Positions 1 to 11,448 are shown, counted from the first letter of the stretch. The stretch is 64,000 nt of DNA from Catonia carolina (GCA_035578175.1 JAQMRL010000008.1:95427041-95491040), one strand, 5' to 3'. Numbers and translations are program-made. Notes: generated from the sequence alone by a model not told the origin.

Positions 1-1360
1 ACAAAGGTGATGTTCGTGACTGTGGTAATTATAGGGGGATCAAACTCACCTCACATACTCTGAAGATCTGGGAAAGAGTCCTAAGTGAGCACCTCACAAA
101 CCATGCTGTTCTGACGGAAAACCAATTTGGCTTTACAAAGGGGAAAGGGACCACTGATGCTATTCATGCAATCAGACTGGTCATGGAGAAGGCTCGGGAT
201 AACAAGACAAACCTGTGGATGGTATTTATTGACCTTGAAAAGGTATTTGATCGAGTTCCGAGAACAATTATATGGCAGGCTCTGAGAGCACATGGACTCC
301 CTGAATGTTATGTCAGACTTATTATGGACATGTATGACAATGTTGAAACAGGCATTAGAACCCCAGCTGGATCATCCAAGTATTTCAATATTAGGGTTGG
401 TGTACATCAAGGCAGTGCCTTAAGTCCCTTGTTGTTTAATACTGTCATGAACTACTTGACATCGGAAATTCAAAAGGAGACTCCATGGAACATTTTGTAT
501 GCTGATGATGTAGCCCTTATATCAAATAGCCTGCAGGGGATTCAAGAGAACTTGGAAAATTGGAGAAAGGCACTGGAACAAAATGGGTTGCGCATCAGTA
601 GAACGAAAACAGAGTACATGTTTTGTAATTTTGATCCTGATGACTCATGGAGTGGAGACATCAAACTTGAGGCAACCCCCCTGCCCAGAGTTAAAACTTT
701 CAAGTATCTGGGGGCAGTGATCTCAGAGGATGGATCCATGGAGGCTGAAATAGTGCATAAAATAACATCGGGCTGGAACAAGTGGCGTATGCTGACTGGG
801 GTTCTGTGTGACCCAAAAGTGCCCATAAAAATAAAGGGAAGAGTCTACAGAGCGGCAGTTAGACCAGCACTTGTCTATGGCAGCGAAGCTTGGGCACTTA
901 AGAGAGTGCATGAACAGAAACTCCACACTACAGAGATGCGCATGCTGCGATGGGCGGGAGGAGTCACATTGAAGGATAAGGTGCGGAATGTGCATATAAG
1001 GGGAACCTTCAAAGTTGCTAATATAGCAGAAAAGGTGCGAGAGTCCAGGATGAGATGGTATGGTTATGTGCTCAGGAGAACGGATGATCATGTCGTGAAG
1101 AGGTGCCTTTCCATGGCTACGGGGTGGAGAGGAAGGGATAGACCCCTTACCACGTGGATGACGAATGTCCAAAGAGACATGAAAATGTTGGGCTTACCCG
1201 AGGAAGACGCACAGGAGCGTAACAAATGGAGCTCTCTGATTGGGAAAGCCGACCCGCGTAACGGGAAGAGGCGAGGCCAAAGAAGAAAGGAGAAGGTAAT
1301 TTTCATTTCGGTCTGAGTGGCCTAAAGAAATGTTTAAATTTCTTAAGTTTAACTGTTTTT
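1..1360 (+). mobile_element. RTE-like LINE, 5' end outside window
   Basis: This is the 3' part of a non-LTR retrotransposon that continues past the left edge. The reading frame is already open at base 3 and ends at 1316, so the first ATG at 183 is not the true start. The translated order of motifs (N-Y-R-G-I, then Q-F-G-F, a D-L-E-K-V-F-D block, V-H-Q-G-S-A-L-S-P and the Y-A-D-D catalytic box at 498-509) is that of RTE-clade reverse transcriptases. A degenerate tail after the stop (about 1317-1360) probably belongs to the element. No target duplication can be checked because the left end is missing. Confidence 0.85.
3..1316 (+). CDS. reverse transcriptase of RTE-like LINE, partial
   Basis: The open frame of about 437 codons covers the RT fingers, palm and thumb and the C-terminal tail. 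Visible landmarks are N-Y-R-G-I near base 30, the D-L-E-K-V-F-D palm block near 230, V-H-Q-G-S-A-L-S-P near 402-428, Y-A-D-D at 498-509, and the tail motifs Y-G-S-E-A-W and M-R-W-Y-G near 876 and 1050. There are no internal stops over 1.3 kb, so this copy is young or recently active. The enzyme would copy element RNA at a nicked chromosomal target. The endonuclease domain, if present, lies left of the window. Confidence 0.85.
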   Translation, partial: KGDVRDCGNYRGIKLTSHTLKIWERVLSEHLTNHAVLTENQFGFTKGKGTTDAIHAIRLVMEKARDNKTNLWMVFIDLEKVFDRVPRTIIWQALRAHGLPECYVRLIMDMYDNVETGIRTPAGSSKYFNIRVGVHQGSALSPLLFNTVMNYLTSEIQKETPWNILYADDVALISNSLQGIQENLENWRKALEQNGLRISRTKTEYMFCNFDPDDSWSGDIKLEATPLPRVKTFKYLGAVISEDGSMEAEIVHKITSGWNKWRMLTGVLCDPKVPIKIKGRVYRAAVRPALVYGSEAWALKRVHEQKLHTTEMRMLRWAGGVTLKDKVRNVHIRGTFKVANIAEKVRESRMRWYGYVLRRTDDHVVKRCLSMATGWRGRDRPLTTWMTNVQRDMKMLGLPEEDAQERNKWSSLIGKADPRNGKRRGQRRKEKVIFISV

Positions 1361-2132
1361 ATTTCTGCTCAATGCGTGTCCTCCAACTTAGCTGTCTGTC
1401 TTGGTGTAATCCAAGATGTTTTTCCGCGTGCGCGATGTATGTGTGTAAAATGTCCGTTGTTACATAAAATATATGTCTGGATAATTTTGATGAAGTGTAA
1501 GTATAATATGTGAGCTTTGTCTTTGAATCTAAGGTACAAGTTTTAAAGTATATCACTGACGCAAGTAGATAATATAAAACATATTTTCGACTAATAACGA
1601 GGACATTCGACTGTTAAAATTTCCTTATTAACTAAAATTAATAACTGAACAAGCACTGAAAAGCCAAGTACTCTGGAAAACTTTTTTGATTGAACGTCCT
1701 CGACAGTAACATGTTCGGTGATGAAATTCACGCACTCAATATATTTTTTCATAGTCAGGAAATTGATTATGAATGATTCCGGTTCAATAACTCCTACGGT
1801 TATGAAATTGACAATTTTCAACCGTTTCCTTTCCGAGCCCCACTGCAGGTTGTCACTCAATTTTTAATATTTTTTTAAGTGCAATTCACCGTAGTACCAC
1901 ATTTTATATTCCACAAGAAGATATCTTAACAGATTTCGGTTTACATTTTTTTATTTGTTAACGAACTCGCTTTTAATAATATTTCCTTTCAAATCTGTGT
2001 TAATAACAGCTATTGCTGTATGTGAAAATTTGTGATTTCATAAAATTTTAAAGAATTTTAGTGAAACATCAATGGTACTTTTTACTACTTTTACTTTACA
2101 TAGCCTAATAATGAAAATTTATATTGGTTTTT
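1361..2132. other. unassigned AT-rich stretch
   Basis: No recognisable gene or element was seen. An 89-codon minus-strand frame at 1591-1860 has no family I recognise and no flanking splice or promoter evidence. Confidence 0.4.
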
Positions 2133-2296
2133 AGTTTTATTTCAAGTTGCGTCAACATCTTGATTGTTAGCTACTACTTTGGGGTATGAAACAATGGGTT
2201 TTGGTAAGTAATAATTCTCAGACTCTAGTCGGGAATCGAACCCGTAACCTTCCACTTGGTAGGCTAGCGCACTAACTACTACATCATGGACGTGGC
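2133..2296 (-). mobile_element. tRNA-derived SINE, family C
   Basis: On the minus strand a tRNA-like head (A box near TAGTAGTTAGTGCGC, B box GGGTTCGATTCCC) is followed by a body shared with copies at 23294, 29765 and 48635, with the common motif CCAAAACCCATTG and a tail ending near AAACTAAAAA. The head lacks a cloverleaf that would fold as a functional tRNA and continues straight into the body. RNA polymerase III transcription from the internal A and B boxes is expected for such elements. Confidence 0.8.
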
Positions 2297-3810
2297 GAAA
2301 ATACGACTAAAATACTAAAGCAAATTACTTCCATTTTGCTTTGGAATTTTGTAGAGTATCAATAGCATTTTTTTTCTAAGTAACCAGATTATGTTTGCAA
2401 GATTCTACGAACATTAAAATTATTATTCTGAAAATTTATCGTATTTTTGAAAAAGTAAGGTATTATTTAATAAATTTAAAATGGTTTTATTAAACAACTA
2501 AAATTTTAGGAACAAATTATAAATCGTTGTTTTAAGTGACCCAAAGAACTGATGTTGACCATAAATAAGTCAACTGATAAAAAAAGAAAACACGTAATAC
2601 GAATTTGTTTAATTTTATTTGTTTGTTTTGTTTTAATGAAATAGGTCAGTTGAGAAAATTCTTAAATAGAACGTGTTACTTTTTATAGTAATGTTTTTGA
2701 TCAATATACAAAAGAACAGTGTATTTTCCAACAGAGAGGAAAATTGTCACATTGCCAGTCAGCTTATGTAAAATTAGGGCAAATTTGAAACATCAGGAAT
2801 TTCGTGGAATATCTTCATCAAATTTGCATTTTAAATTAATAAATGAAGTATAAATATCGTTACGGTAAATCAAATTACTTTACTAAGTGCCGGGCTTTAT
2901 TATGTCGTCCTTACCCTGACTTCGAATCTAATGATATTAACATCTTTGTTATGTAGGTATACAGTTTAATACAACTATATCACCTCGTTGCTTAATTTCT
3001 TCATAATATCAATTTGGTTAGAATAGCTATTCTCTTCAGATATCCCTTCGACCTATTTATCTCTACGTTTAGAAATTATTGGTTTACGGTTTATAATGAT
3101 TACTTTGATAAAATTATTATTTTAATCTACCTAAAAATTTAATAAAACAGAAAAACAAACAGAGTTTATTAAACTAGAACCTGACAACGCAAAAAGCAAG
3201 TTATTTGTCAAAAATTATTATAAATCTGAAAGACGATTAAATATTTCAGTAATATTTGTCTATCGACTTGTAGAAGGGTATTGTCTTTATCGGACGGAAA
3301 TTTCACACTTTGCTTAACTGAATAATTCTTTCAAACTTTAGAATATCTATTCGAAAGAGTAATAAAGTTCAGAATTATAAACATTTACTTCTTTGTTTAG
3401 TTTATATTTATTGTATAATACACTGATTATACAACTGGCTGTTTAATATCATTCTGTAAATTTGGTAGTCTTTTAAGATAAATCATTACAAATTTTTCTC
3501 GACGTAGTAACTTTATTTTCTTTCGATGCCATTATCATTCTCGCAGAATATTCTGAAAATTTATTTATTTACCCACATTTTTTTTAACACTTTTGAAATT
3601 GAAATTTAGTATCTGTAACAAGCTAATAATTTTTGTATTTATGTATACCCTTTTATGATTTATTTACAAAATTTCCCAGAACCCCTTTTATCTCAATTTT
3701 TCTCGTACAAACTACCTTTTTATTATTGCTTCCAGAATTTTAAAACAAGCCTTTGTATTTCTGTTATTTGTTTACTACTTTGTCTTTATATTCCCTTCTT
3801 GAAACTTAAT
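2297..3810. other. unassigned AT-rich stretch
   Basis: Long AT-rich sequence without open frames of note. I see no repeat copy found elsewhere in the window and no RNA gene. Confidence 0.4.
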
Positions 3811-3814
3811 AGGC

Positions 3815-4172
3815 TATATAAGAGTTTGCTTATTTTGTTGGTCAGTTTGTTGAATTCAGTAAAATTAAGTTGTCACATGGAGTGTAAATACATTGTAAGT
3901 TAAGAAAAGGTCTGCATTGTGTAAACATTGTATTGGTTGTTGGTAAGAGGTAATTACTGTTAAATGTAAAATTTATTGCTGTTTTTAAATAAGTTAGTTT
4001 AAGCTTTACGTTTTTGTAATTAATTTAATTTAAGTTACTCGGTTTTAATTTGTTAGTGATATAAGTTTAATAATTAATTGTGTAAGTAAATAATTTTTAT
4101 AAGTTTAATGAACGTATTTTATTATTTATCATACCCAGATACCGAACAAATCTATGTTTAGGTGTTGCAATA
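3815..4172 (+). repeat. LTR-like repeat, copy 1 (diverged)
   Basis: The right part (about 4060-4172) matches a second copy at 5690-6045. Both end in ATACCCAGAT, a C-rich step, a TTAGGTGTT-like segment and a CAATATT tail. The third copy at 49150-49735 shares the left part. The end motif TGTTRCA and the AATAAA-like centre are compatible with a solo LTR, but no internal retrovirus-like coding region and no target duplication were found. The class is therefore tentative. Confidence 0.35.
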
Positions 4173-4806
4173 TTGTTATTCTAATTCTTGATAAATTGCT
4201 TTTGTAATCTTTTTTCTATTATAATTTTCTTGTTTTTATTACAAAAAAGTTGTTTTGCACAGCTTAACTATTTTTACTTACATTTTGTTTTGTGTTCATA
4301 TTTTTTAATGTTGATATTGTAGGCTATTAACTCTTTTTCTCTTTTTTAATTTTACATTTGCAGGTTATAAAACAAGCAAATGAATGATACAATTTGAATA
4401 ATTAAATGATATGAATGACGTGGGGAAGCCCCACCACTCAGTAGTAGGGGCTTCAGGTGTTATAAACATGTTAAACACTACTCCTTTTGTTACAGTCTTT
4501 TTCTCTGATACTTTTTAAATATTGGTCATGACTTTTTTCTTGTTGTGCCTATCGTTCATTTGATATAATTTATGTATATATTTCTATATTGTGGATACTT
4601 ATAATGAAGTTGTTAACTCATTCTTTAATAACAGCATTAAAACCATTGTAGGAACATCGACTTTTCGTTTGCAATTTGAAAGTTATGTTTTTTATATTAT
4701 AACATTGTTCTAGAAATGTTGATGGGATAGATTGTTTATTGTAAAAATTGTGTATTGTATGGGGTGGAGTGTGTAGGACAAGGATAGTGAATTGCGATGA
4801 ATGAGA
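4173..4806. other. unassigned; small GC-rich stem
   Basis: Mostly AT-rich. A short GC-rich block at about 4424-4455 contains GTGGGGAAGCCCCAC followed by AGGGGCTTC, which can form alternative small hairpins. Nothing else was recognised. Confidence 0.35.
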
Positions 4807-5570
4807 TATTTTTAATAGGAGTTCTAGGAACCGTGCTCGGTCAGCTCATGCGAGGGTTTGTCTTTGAATCGAGTAGGGGTTAAGCTTAACCTTGTATGAG
4901 ACACTTCGATGGGGGTCTCAACCCTGGCACGGCGCGTCCCAATCGCTGATAGGGATCACCCTGTAGATAAGCAGGCAGGTACGAATAAGGCATAGCCAAA
5001 TGATATCCACGGATTAACTGAGGTGAAACCTGGTAAACGGTCTTCACGGCGAAGATGGAGGATTCCTAATGGCGTGGAGGGCAGAAGAGCATAAAGAGTC
5101 AACCCAAATAAAATCCAGGGCAATTGGACCCGGGAAAATGGTCAACGGTCTTGAAGGCGGAGGAGGATTTTTCCCAACGGTGGAGAGGGAGGACGAACCT
5201 AGAAAGTGGGTCTCCAAACGAAACCCAGGGCCCGTCTAGAGACTCTAAGGTGGCAGCCCCACCACTGAACTACCTAGCGTAGAGCTCCTTACTCGGCCTG
5301 GAGAAAACTTTATTACTGGCAAGCTTTGAAAGTCAGATCAATAGGGAGCAATCAAAGGAACAATAAAATGTTCAGTCACTATTGGTAACGTTAAGAATAC
5401 ATAATAGAAACTGGTCCAACCATTTATTTCACATGCTAGCTCACAGACTTCCTCTGCGAGCATGGAAATATAAACCTAGAGGGAAGCGAGGTTTGAGAAG
5501 ACCTAAAAAGAGATGGATGCTGGAACAGGCCACTGAGCCTAATCCTTGACAGATGATGATGAGTTCTAGG
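4807..5570 (+). mobile_element. internally deleted RTE-like LINE
   Basis: Bases 4810-5290 look like a GC-richer LINE 5' leader (motifs such as AAACGGTCTTCACGGCG and GGCGGAGGAGGATTT), similar in character to the leader of the complete element at 16351. Bases 5395-5560 then translate to the extreme C-terminus of an RTE-like protein, with the series W-K-Y-K-P-R-G-K-R and R-R-P-K-K-R-W. Endonuclease and almost all of the RT are missing. The order of leader and tail fits an internal deletion, but two adjacent fragments of different elements cannot be excluded. Confidence 0.55.
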
Positions 5571-5683
5571 AAATCGAAAATAGTCGAAACTTTTTTATTT
5601 TTATTTTGATTCCTTCAACGATATTCGAAAATAGTGAATATTTTGTTAAAAAGATCTCGTTTGTTCGGTAAACTATAAAACCG

Positions 5684-6045
5684 TAGTTATAAAAACAGTT
5701 AGCGCCCTTAGTGGGTTAGCCAACACCTGAATTTTGAAGGAAAGTGTGTCGGTCCGTTGAAAATGATGTCGTCACGTGTTAATAGTGCGTACGGGTGATA
5801 ACAAGTGGTTGTGTACCGGTAAATCAGTTATTTTTTTGGTTATTATGGATAGTATTCCATTGTTAGTCAAGTGTTGTTTAAGCTTAAGTTTTGTAATTGA
5901 TGTAATTGTATTTGTTAGTAGGCTCTGTTTAATAAATAATTGTAATTATTCATTTTTTCAATAAATAATATTGTAATAAGTTTGTTTGTTGTTTAATATA
6001 CCCAGATTCCAAACACACCTAGGCTTAAGTGTTACAATATTTTAG
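5684..6045 (+). repeat. LTR-like repeat, copy 2
   Basis: The segment shares its left edge (TAAAAACAGTTAGYGCC) with the copy at 49150 and its right edge (ATACCCAGATTCC, then a CTTAAGTGTTACA end) with the copy at 3815-4172. Size of about 360 bp and TGT/ACA-type ends suggest a solo LTR. No matching 4-6 bp target duplication is visible, so this remains a candidate. Confidence 0.4.
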
Positions 6046-6489
6046 CAAAATCTTTAGAATCACCTAGAAAAGTAAAAAATTAACATCCATAAAATTATAA
6101 AAATCTTTTGTTTGAAAACAATATTTGAATATCTTTTAAAGGTCACGTCCCGATTCTTATGGAAAGAAGTCTCCCAACATTAATAATTGATAAATTCTCA
6201 ACAATTATTATTGTTATAACATATTTTAAATTCGGTGAGAACAATGACGACATCTGTAATATAACTTATACTTACTACGTTCTACTTAGATTTACTAGGC
6301 ACCCTGCTGACGCTGGCAGAACCCCAAACAATGTTACATAGTTGGCTTAAATTCACTACATTAGTGTTAATACAAAATCGTGGATGGAATAAATAAGAAT
6401 TTAATCTCAACTAAACAAAAGAAAATATTATAATATGTAGTGCTCGTTCAATTTAATAACAAATTGGATTTCACACAATTGTCAATAAA
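6046..6489. other. unassigned
   Basis: AT-rich sequence with no recognised feature. The 60-codon frame at 6159 has no similarity I can name. Confidence 0.4.
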
Positions 6490-6690
6490 ATATAATGCCG
6501 GCCGCATTGGCGTAAATGGTAACGTGCTCGCCTCTCATGCGGTCCTGGGTTCGAATCCCACTCAGGCACGACATATTTTCACACGTTACAAACAATCATT
6601 TCATCCTACATTGCATAAAAATCCACCCCAACGTCGTCGCTAATGACCGTTGCAGCGATGCGACGTTAAATAAGTAAATAAAGAAAAATA
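6490..6690 (+). mobile_element. tRNA-derived SINE, family B relative
   Basis: The tRNA-like head has an A box near TGGCGTAAATGGTAACG and a perfect B box GGGTTCGAATCCC at about 6548. The body contains ACGTTACAAACAATCATTTC, shared with the truncated copy at 52571, and ends in GCGACGTTAAATAAG. A 67-codon frame crossing it is incidental. Confidence 0.75.
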
Positions 6691-7279
6691 TCATAAATGT
6701 CATGTACTGTACTACTTATTATATTTTAAAAATCTCACTTTGGATTAAGTGCAAAATATTTTTTCATCAAAATTAGTTGAATAAGAAATACAATTACTTT
6801 TTTACTTTATGTTTTATTTAAATCCCATAAACAGTTATTATTAGCGACCATAACAGAAAAATACGGTTATTTGGGAGTATAAATTTTAACGATGAAAAGA
6901 TAAATAATAATGGAAAAGTTTTAACAATCAAAGAGAAATAAACTCAGAGAAAAATAAACAATTAAAAGTTTAGCATCAATTTAGTATTTACAATACTTAA
7001 TTAAGTACAAGTTAAGGAGAGTGGAAGGAAAACAATAAATTTATACTCAAAACAATAGAATTATTAGAAACAAAAGACGATACAAATTGAAAACTATACA
7101 AAGAATTAGAATAACTTTAATTAGCCTATAATTGTGTTAAAGAAAAATACAAAAATTAAAGGAAATAGAAAATTTTCTTAAAGTAACGAAATGTTAGTTT
7201 ATTAAAGTTACCTAATTAAAGTTTGCTAATTTCAGAAATGTTAATGTGCATTTATAATTTGTTTAACTTTCTTGAATTC
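6691..7279. other. unassigned AT-rich stretch
   Basis: A-rich sequence with no gene, repeat or RNA signal recognised. Confidence 0.4.
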
Positions 7280-7425
7280 TTCTTTTTAGCCACGGATAGA
7301 CTCTGGCCATCTCCTTTAAGGCCTACCCCACCCCACTTGCCTCAGGTCTGTACTTCAATGCTTCGAGGGGAATTTTCCCTGGGAGCATCCAACGAACATG
7401 ATCCTTCCATCTTCTTCTGTATTCA
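7280..7425 (-). mobile_element. LINE 3' fragment (RT C-terminus)
   Basis: Read on the minus strand, one frame gives a W-K-D-H-V-R-W-M block followed by G-K-I-P-L-E-A-L-K-Y-R-P-E, the usual C-terminal tail of RTE-like reverse transcriptases, before a stop. Nothing of the catalytic domain is present. This is a 5'-truncated remnant. Confidence 0.6.
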
Positions 7426-7431
7426 CTGGTT

Positions 7432-7618
7432 TAAGCATTCAGCTAGTGGTTTAGTGGTCAGCGCAACTGACTTCTACATTTCCCGGCTTCGGGTTCCGGG
7501 TTCTAAATTAGATTGCCGGTCAGGTTCAACCATATTTTCATCGTTCATTTTTATGTATCACCATTCACATCGTCTGCATTAGTAGTAATTGCAAAACAGT
7601 CGGACGTAAAACCAAAAG
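7432..7618 (+). mobile_element. tRNA-derived SINE, family B
   Basis: Head GTGGTTTAGTGGTCAGCGC and a mutated B box are followed by the family B body, with TCTGCATTAGTAGTAATTGC and CAGTCGGACGTAAAACC at the 3' end. The same 3' end is found at 15730, 31437, 33931 and 52571. Confidence 0.75.
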
Positions 7619-8139
7619 AAAACTTCCAGCTCTGCTCAAATGGCTTCATGTCAAAACCTGTTCAATTTGAAGCAATCTTTAACAGCCCGAAGGAATCTCA
7701 TTTCTGTTGCTCTCGGTCTTCTTTCCTCTCTTGGACCAACAATCAGATTTCATTTCCAAAAGCCAATATGGAAACAGCCAATATCTTATAAAATTTTAAC
7801 TCCGAATCCTTTCTTGCCTTTTGTTTTATATTACGGTGTATAGTAAATATTGCCTCATTGTATCATGTATTACTCTCCTACATTGTTTGAAAAATTATTT
7901 AATATTTTACACTGATCACGAATAAATAAGAACTGATTAATTTTTGAAATAATATGGTTTTACTACTCTTTGTGTTGAGTCACAATGTGTAGGACTACAT
8001 TTTTTATGTATATTGGCGACAAAATCTTACGGGCAATAGAAAACTTTTACCTATTCTTCCATAAATATTATTTGTTATATCATAAATAAACTGTAAAATC
8101 ATAATTTAATATACAAAAACCTCTATTGTTTTTATATAA
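7619..8139. other. unassigned
   Basis: No recognised feature. Overlapping 67- and 92-codon frames here lack any identifiable domain. Confidence 0.35.
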
Positions 8140-8463
8140 TTTTTTAATTCCCAATATGTGTATGCTGCAATCTGTTCAATTCTGAACAATAAGCAACCCC
8201 ATGACCCAATGAGATAAGGATGATGTGTATGACGTGTAAATGAGGTGTAGTCTTGTACAGACTCAGGCCAACCATTCCTGAAAGAGTATGGTTAATTGAA
8301 CTCCAACCATCAAAGTACACCTGTAACCACTGTCTAGCATTCAAATCAGTATAAAAGTAACTACCTTTACGAGGATTTGAACCAGGAACCTTCGTCTCCG
8401 AAAATCAGCTGTTAAACAGCTGATTTTGGCGACGACTTTACCTCTAGACCAACCCGGTGGGTT
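8140..8463 (-). mobile_element. tRNA-derived SINE, family A
   Basis: A full-length minus-strand copy of about 320 bp. The head carries GGTTGGTCTAGAGGTAAAG (A box) and GGTTCCTGGTTCAAATCC (B box) around a palindromic CAGCTGTTTAACAGCTG. The body runs through ACTACACCTCATTTACACG and ATTGGGTCATGGGGTTGC to an A-rich tail. Other copies lie at 20807, 28014, 43745 and 49333. Confidence 0.85.
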
Positions 8464-9095
8464 GGTGTGGTCATCAAAATTCGTATTGTGTTCTAAAATA
8501 ATATACCAATTTGTATTTATTTTATAATTAATAATAACTAGATTTAATAAATATCCAAGTTACTTTAACGTTCTAAAAATACTACAATTGAATTATCTTT
8601 GGCTTAAAATATCCTAGAATATTTTTACTGTTGTAATTATTTTGAAACCACAACTTTCTGTGAAAAAAGGCGAGTCTTTCTAGGAATTTCTCCCACTATA
8701 CCAATTATCCTATCTATATTTATTTAATAAATAATGAAGAATTTAGAGAAACTTTAAATCAATACTGTTAGACAACTTTTAGATTTTTTCTTTTATCTTT
8801 AGCTGAGTAAAGTAAATTTATTGTTGGGACTGTAAAGCTCATTCCAAGAACTCCTCGAGGAAAATTTGTGAATTATTAAAACACAAAGTCTCATTAATAT
8901 AAAATTAAAGTTTGAACTTTAAAATACAGTCTCATTGACATCCATTTACCGTTCCAATTTAAAGTAAACTTCACCGAGCGCAAAAACTGGTAGAATGAAT
9001 TTTAAATTGTTTTCAAAGAGTATAATATAATCATATATGATACATGATATATATTAAGGTTATATATATGTTATTATATATTTATATAATATATG
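8464..9095. other. unassigned; TA-rich run at the right end
   Basis: AT-rich sequence ending in an imperfect TATATA/ATATGATA run at about 9032-9098. Nothing else was seen. Confidence 0.4.
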
Positions 9096-9099
9096 ATAT

Positions 9100-9600
9100 G
9101 AGGGTTGACGCTTTATAGGAAAGGGCTGATTGACAAGATTGAAAAGAAAAAGAAAAATCATAGAAAATTATTGGAACGTAAGAAAAAAAAGACAAGATTA
9201 CTAGTTACGCTGTAACGAAGAACTTTACCGACAGGCTGAAAAACTGACAACCTCTTTCAGAAAAAGATGACTCTTCTTTTATGGATACTTCAAAAGAATG
9301 CCAACAAGCAAAACAAGAGCCAAAAGATTTCTGAAATCGATGATGGAAAGGAAGGCGCAAGCCAGCTGGTTTAAGAAAGAAAGGAGGATCTAAGAGACAA
9401 AACTAAACACAGGAAACGGCACAAAACAAATATGAGTAAAGGAAAGTCAATAACGCTATTAAGAGAGTCCAGGAACAAAACAATAGAAGGAAATAGTATA
9501 AGCCCTAATATCTGAGCAGCGGAGAGAAGTTCAGTACACTCGTAATGATAAAGAACTATCGGGTTCCTTGGAGGATAAGAAGAACTAGTACATAGAGAAT
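9100..9600 (+). mobile_element. LINE 3' fragment (RT C-terminus)
   Basis: Broken plus-strand frames resemble the lysine-rich C-terminal tail of a LINE protein (Y-F-K-R-M-P-T near 9284, then K-R-F-L-K-S and a K-A-Q-A-S-W-F-K-K block near 9350). These tails follow the RT thumb in several insect LINE families. Stops and frameshifts show that the copy is dead. Confidence 0.5.
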
Positions 9601-9988
9601 ACTTAACGTGGTCAATCTAATCGAAAGCTAGTAATAATAACATAAATTTCAAAAACTTGAGAAATTTGGAATGGTATATGATTAACGTAATTTTTCAATA
9701 CGTGTAAAAAGTAATTATGTATATAATATCAGTGAAAAGTTCATCCGTTGAAGCAAAAATGCTTTGAAAAATTTAAATTTAAGTAAAGTTATAAATTTTG
9801 ATGTGTAATGAGCAAAATATTTTGTTACTTGATTAATATGCTAAGTTTTTTTAAACACGGTCGTAGTAAATTATTTAAGCTATTTCTTAAAATAGTTTAA
9901 GGGGTGTGGTTCACCTTATACTAAAGCATTTTAATGAGAATGCACTTTTTCCAAAAACTACAGAAGATAGTTTTCTTCTGTTTATATA

Positions 9989-10953
9989 CCGGTGTCCCAC
10001 GAAGAGGTTGCTATTTTTGAATTAATATGCCGGACCTATCGTATTTACAGTTATAATAAATAGATAGACCTATGTAAAAAAGTAACCTCGAGTTTCATTT
10101 GCTCATGATTAATCAAAACAAAATGGCGTAATAAGAAAATAATATCAAAAATGAACAATAATCTTGTGGATAAATGACTTATATTTACAATAGGATTCAG
10201 AAAGAAAAACACCAAGGATAGTATTTTATCGTATGCCGTATCCCATTAGTCAACGACTGGAGACAGATACGCATCAATTTTAACTAATCACATAGTTCCT
10301 TATCTTTCTCAGGCGGAGATGCAGGACGTTTTTTCAGTATTATGGAGCTCCTCCACATTATGCCAGTGTGGCCAAAGCTGTTTTATATCAATATTTTCCT
10401 AACCGTTGGATAGGTCATGGCAGCGGCCTCATGGACTGGCCTCTAAGATCGCCAGACTTGTCTGTTTGTGATTTTTTTCTTTGGGCTTTTTGAAGGAAAA
10501 AGTTTATTCTCACACCATTGCAACAAACGATGAATCAATGAAACTAGTTGAAGAGGAACTGTTGTTGATAACTCGGAAATTTTTCAAAAACGCTTATGAA
10601 TTATTTTTGTTTCGTTGCTATGAGTGCATAGCTATTGAGGAACATTATTTCGAATAAAGGTTAATAAAGCTATAAGGCTATGTTCATTATAAATTTATCA
10701 CTTTCATATTTCTTTCAGTTCTTTCATTTTATTACTTAAGTAACATTGTAACAAATCACCAATTTGAAATGGTTATGCAAATAAAATTACTTTCTGCCAC
10801 TTTGTTTTGATTAATCATAAGCAAATGAAACTCGAAGGTACTTTTTTAAATATCTATTTATTACAACTATAAATTTTCCAGAGTGTACCAGAGTGTACGC
10901 TAATAGTCAGGCATATTAATTCAAAAATAGCAACCTCTTCGTGGGACACCCGG
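9989..10953 (+). mobile_element. Tc1/mariner-superfamily element with long TIRs
   Basis: The left end (9989 to about 10130) and the right end (about 10795-10953, inverted) share roughly 140-165 bp, beginning CCGG(G)TGTCCCACGAAGAGG. TATA flanks both ends, consistent with a TA target duplication. The interior keeps only the 3' half of a transposase gene. The element is nested inside T1 and is therefore younger than T1. Confidence 0.75.
10310..10660 (+). pseudogene. transposase C-terminal DDE remnant (DUF4817-type)
   Basis: The plus-strand frame reads G-A-P-P-H-Y-A, then F-P-N-R-W-I-G, and W-P-L-R-S-P-D-L-S-V-C-D-F-F-L-W before a stop. These are the second-aspartate and third-acidic-residue regions of DDE transposases found with a DUF4817 helix-turn-helix domain in insects. 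The N-terminal DNA-binding half is absent here; an N-terminal half of the same type is found alone at 28445-28740. This copy cannot encode an active enzyme. Confidence 0.65.
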
Positions 10954-11448
10954 TATATAAATATATGTACATATATATGAAACTATGAAATTTGTTCTAC
11001 ATTTTATGTTTTATGCATAAATTGTAACAGTTATGATTTTTTTAAATGGTTGTTTTCAACCGATTAAAAATCCAAAAAAATTCTTTTTCATCTTCTATAC
11101 AATATTTTTTGGATGTGTAAAAAAATGACATCTTAACGTAAGGAAGACACTGTAAAACTTTCACACTGATATCTTAAGTAGAATCTGAGAAAAGTGCAAT
11201 TCAATGTCAGAAATTGAAATTTTCGGCAATTCCACTTTAAAGATAAGAATAATTAAGAAATTGACATGAACGTGTATTAATATTTCCCTGATGATTACTG
11301 CAGAAAAAGTACAATAATAAAAGTTATATTCATTCGATTGCAATAAAAATACTACCATTTTAAAGACTAAATTTCAAGTAATCGATCAATGTAAAAAAAA
11401 AACAGAAAATCTACATTTTTCCGGGTTTTTTGTTGAACCACCCCTTAA

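Larger units (their letters stand above)
9897..11448. mobile_element. TTAA-flanked inverted-repeat element T1
   Basis: TTAA at 9897-9900 is followed by GGGGTGTGGTTCACC. The right end reads inward as GGGGTGGTTCAAC before TTAA at 11445-11448. Short terminal inverted repeats with TTAA on both sides suggest a TTAA-targeting DNA transposon derivative (piggyBac-type target choice, although the termini do not match classic piggyBac ends). A separate transposon (9989-10953) sits inside it. No transposase of its own was recognised. Confidence 0.45.

Noticed and set aside
1591..1860. 89-codon minus-strand frame
   Set aside because: No known domain, no splice or promoter context, and length within chance expectation for this much sequence.
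6498..6570. tRNA-like sequence with perfect B box
   Set aside because: No closing acceptor stem; continues into a SINE body shared with other copies. The same reasoning applies to the other tRNA-like heads in the window.
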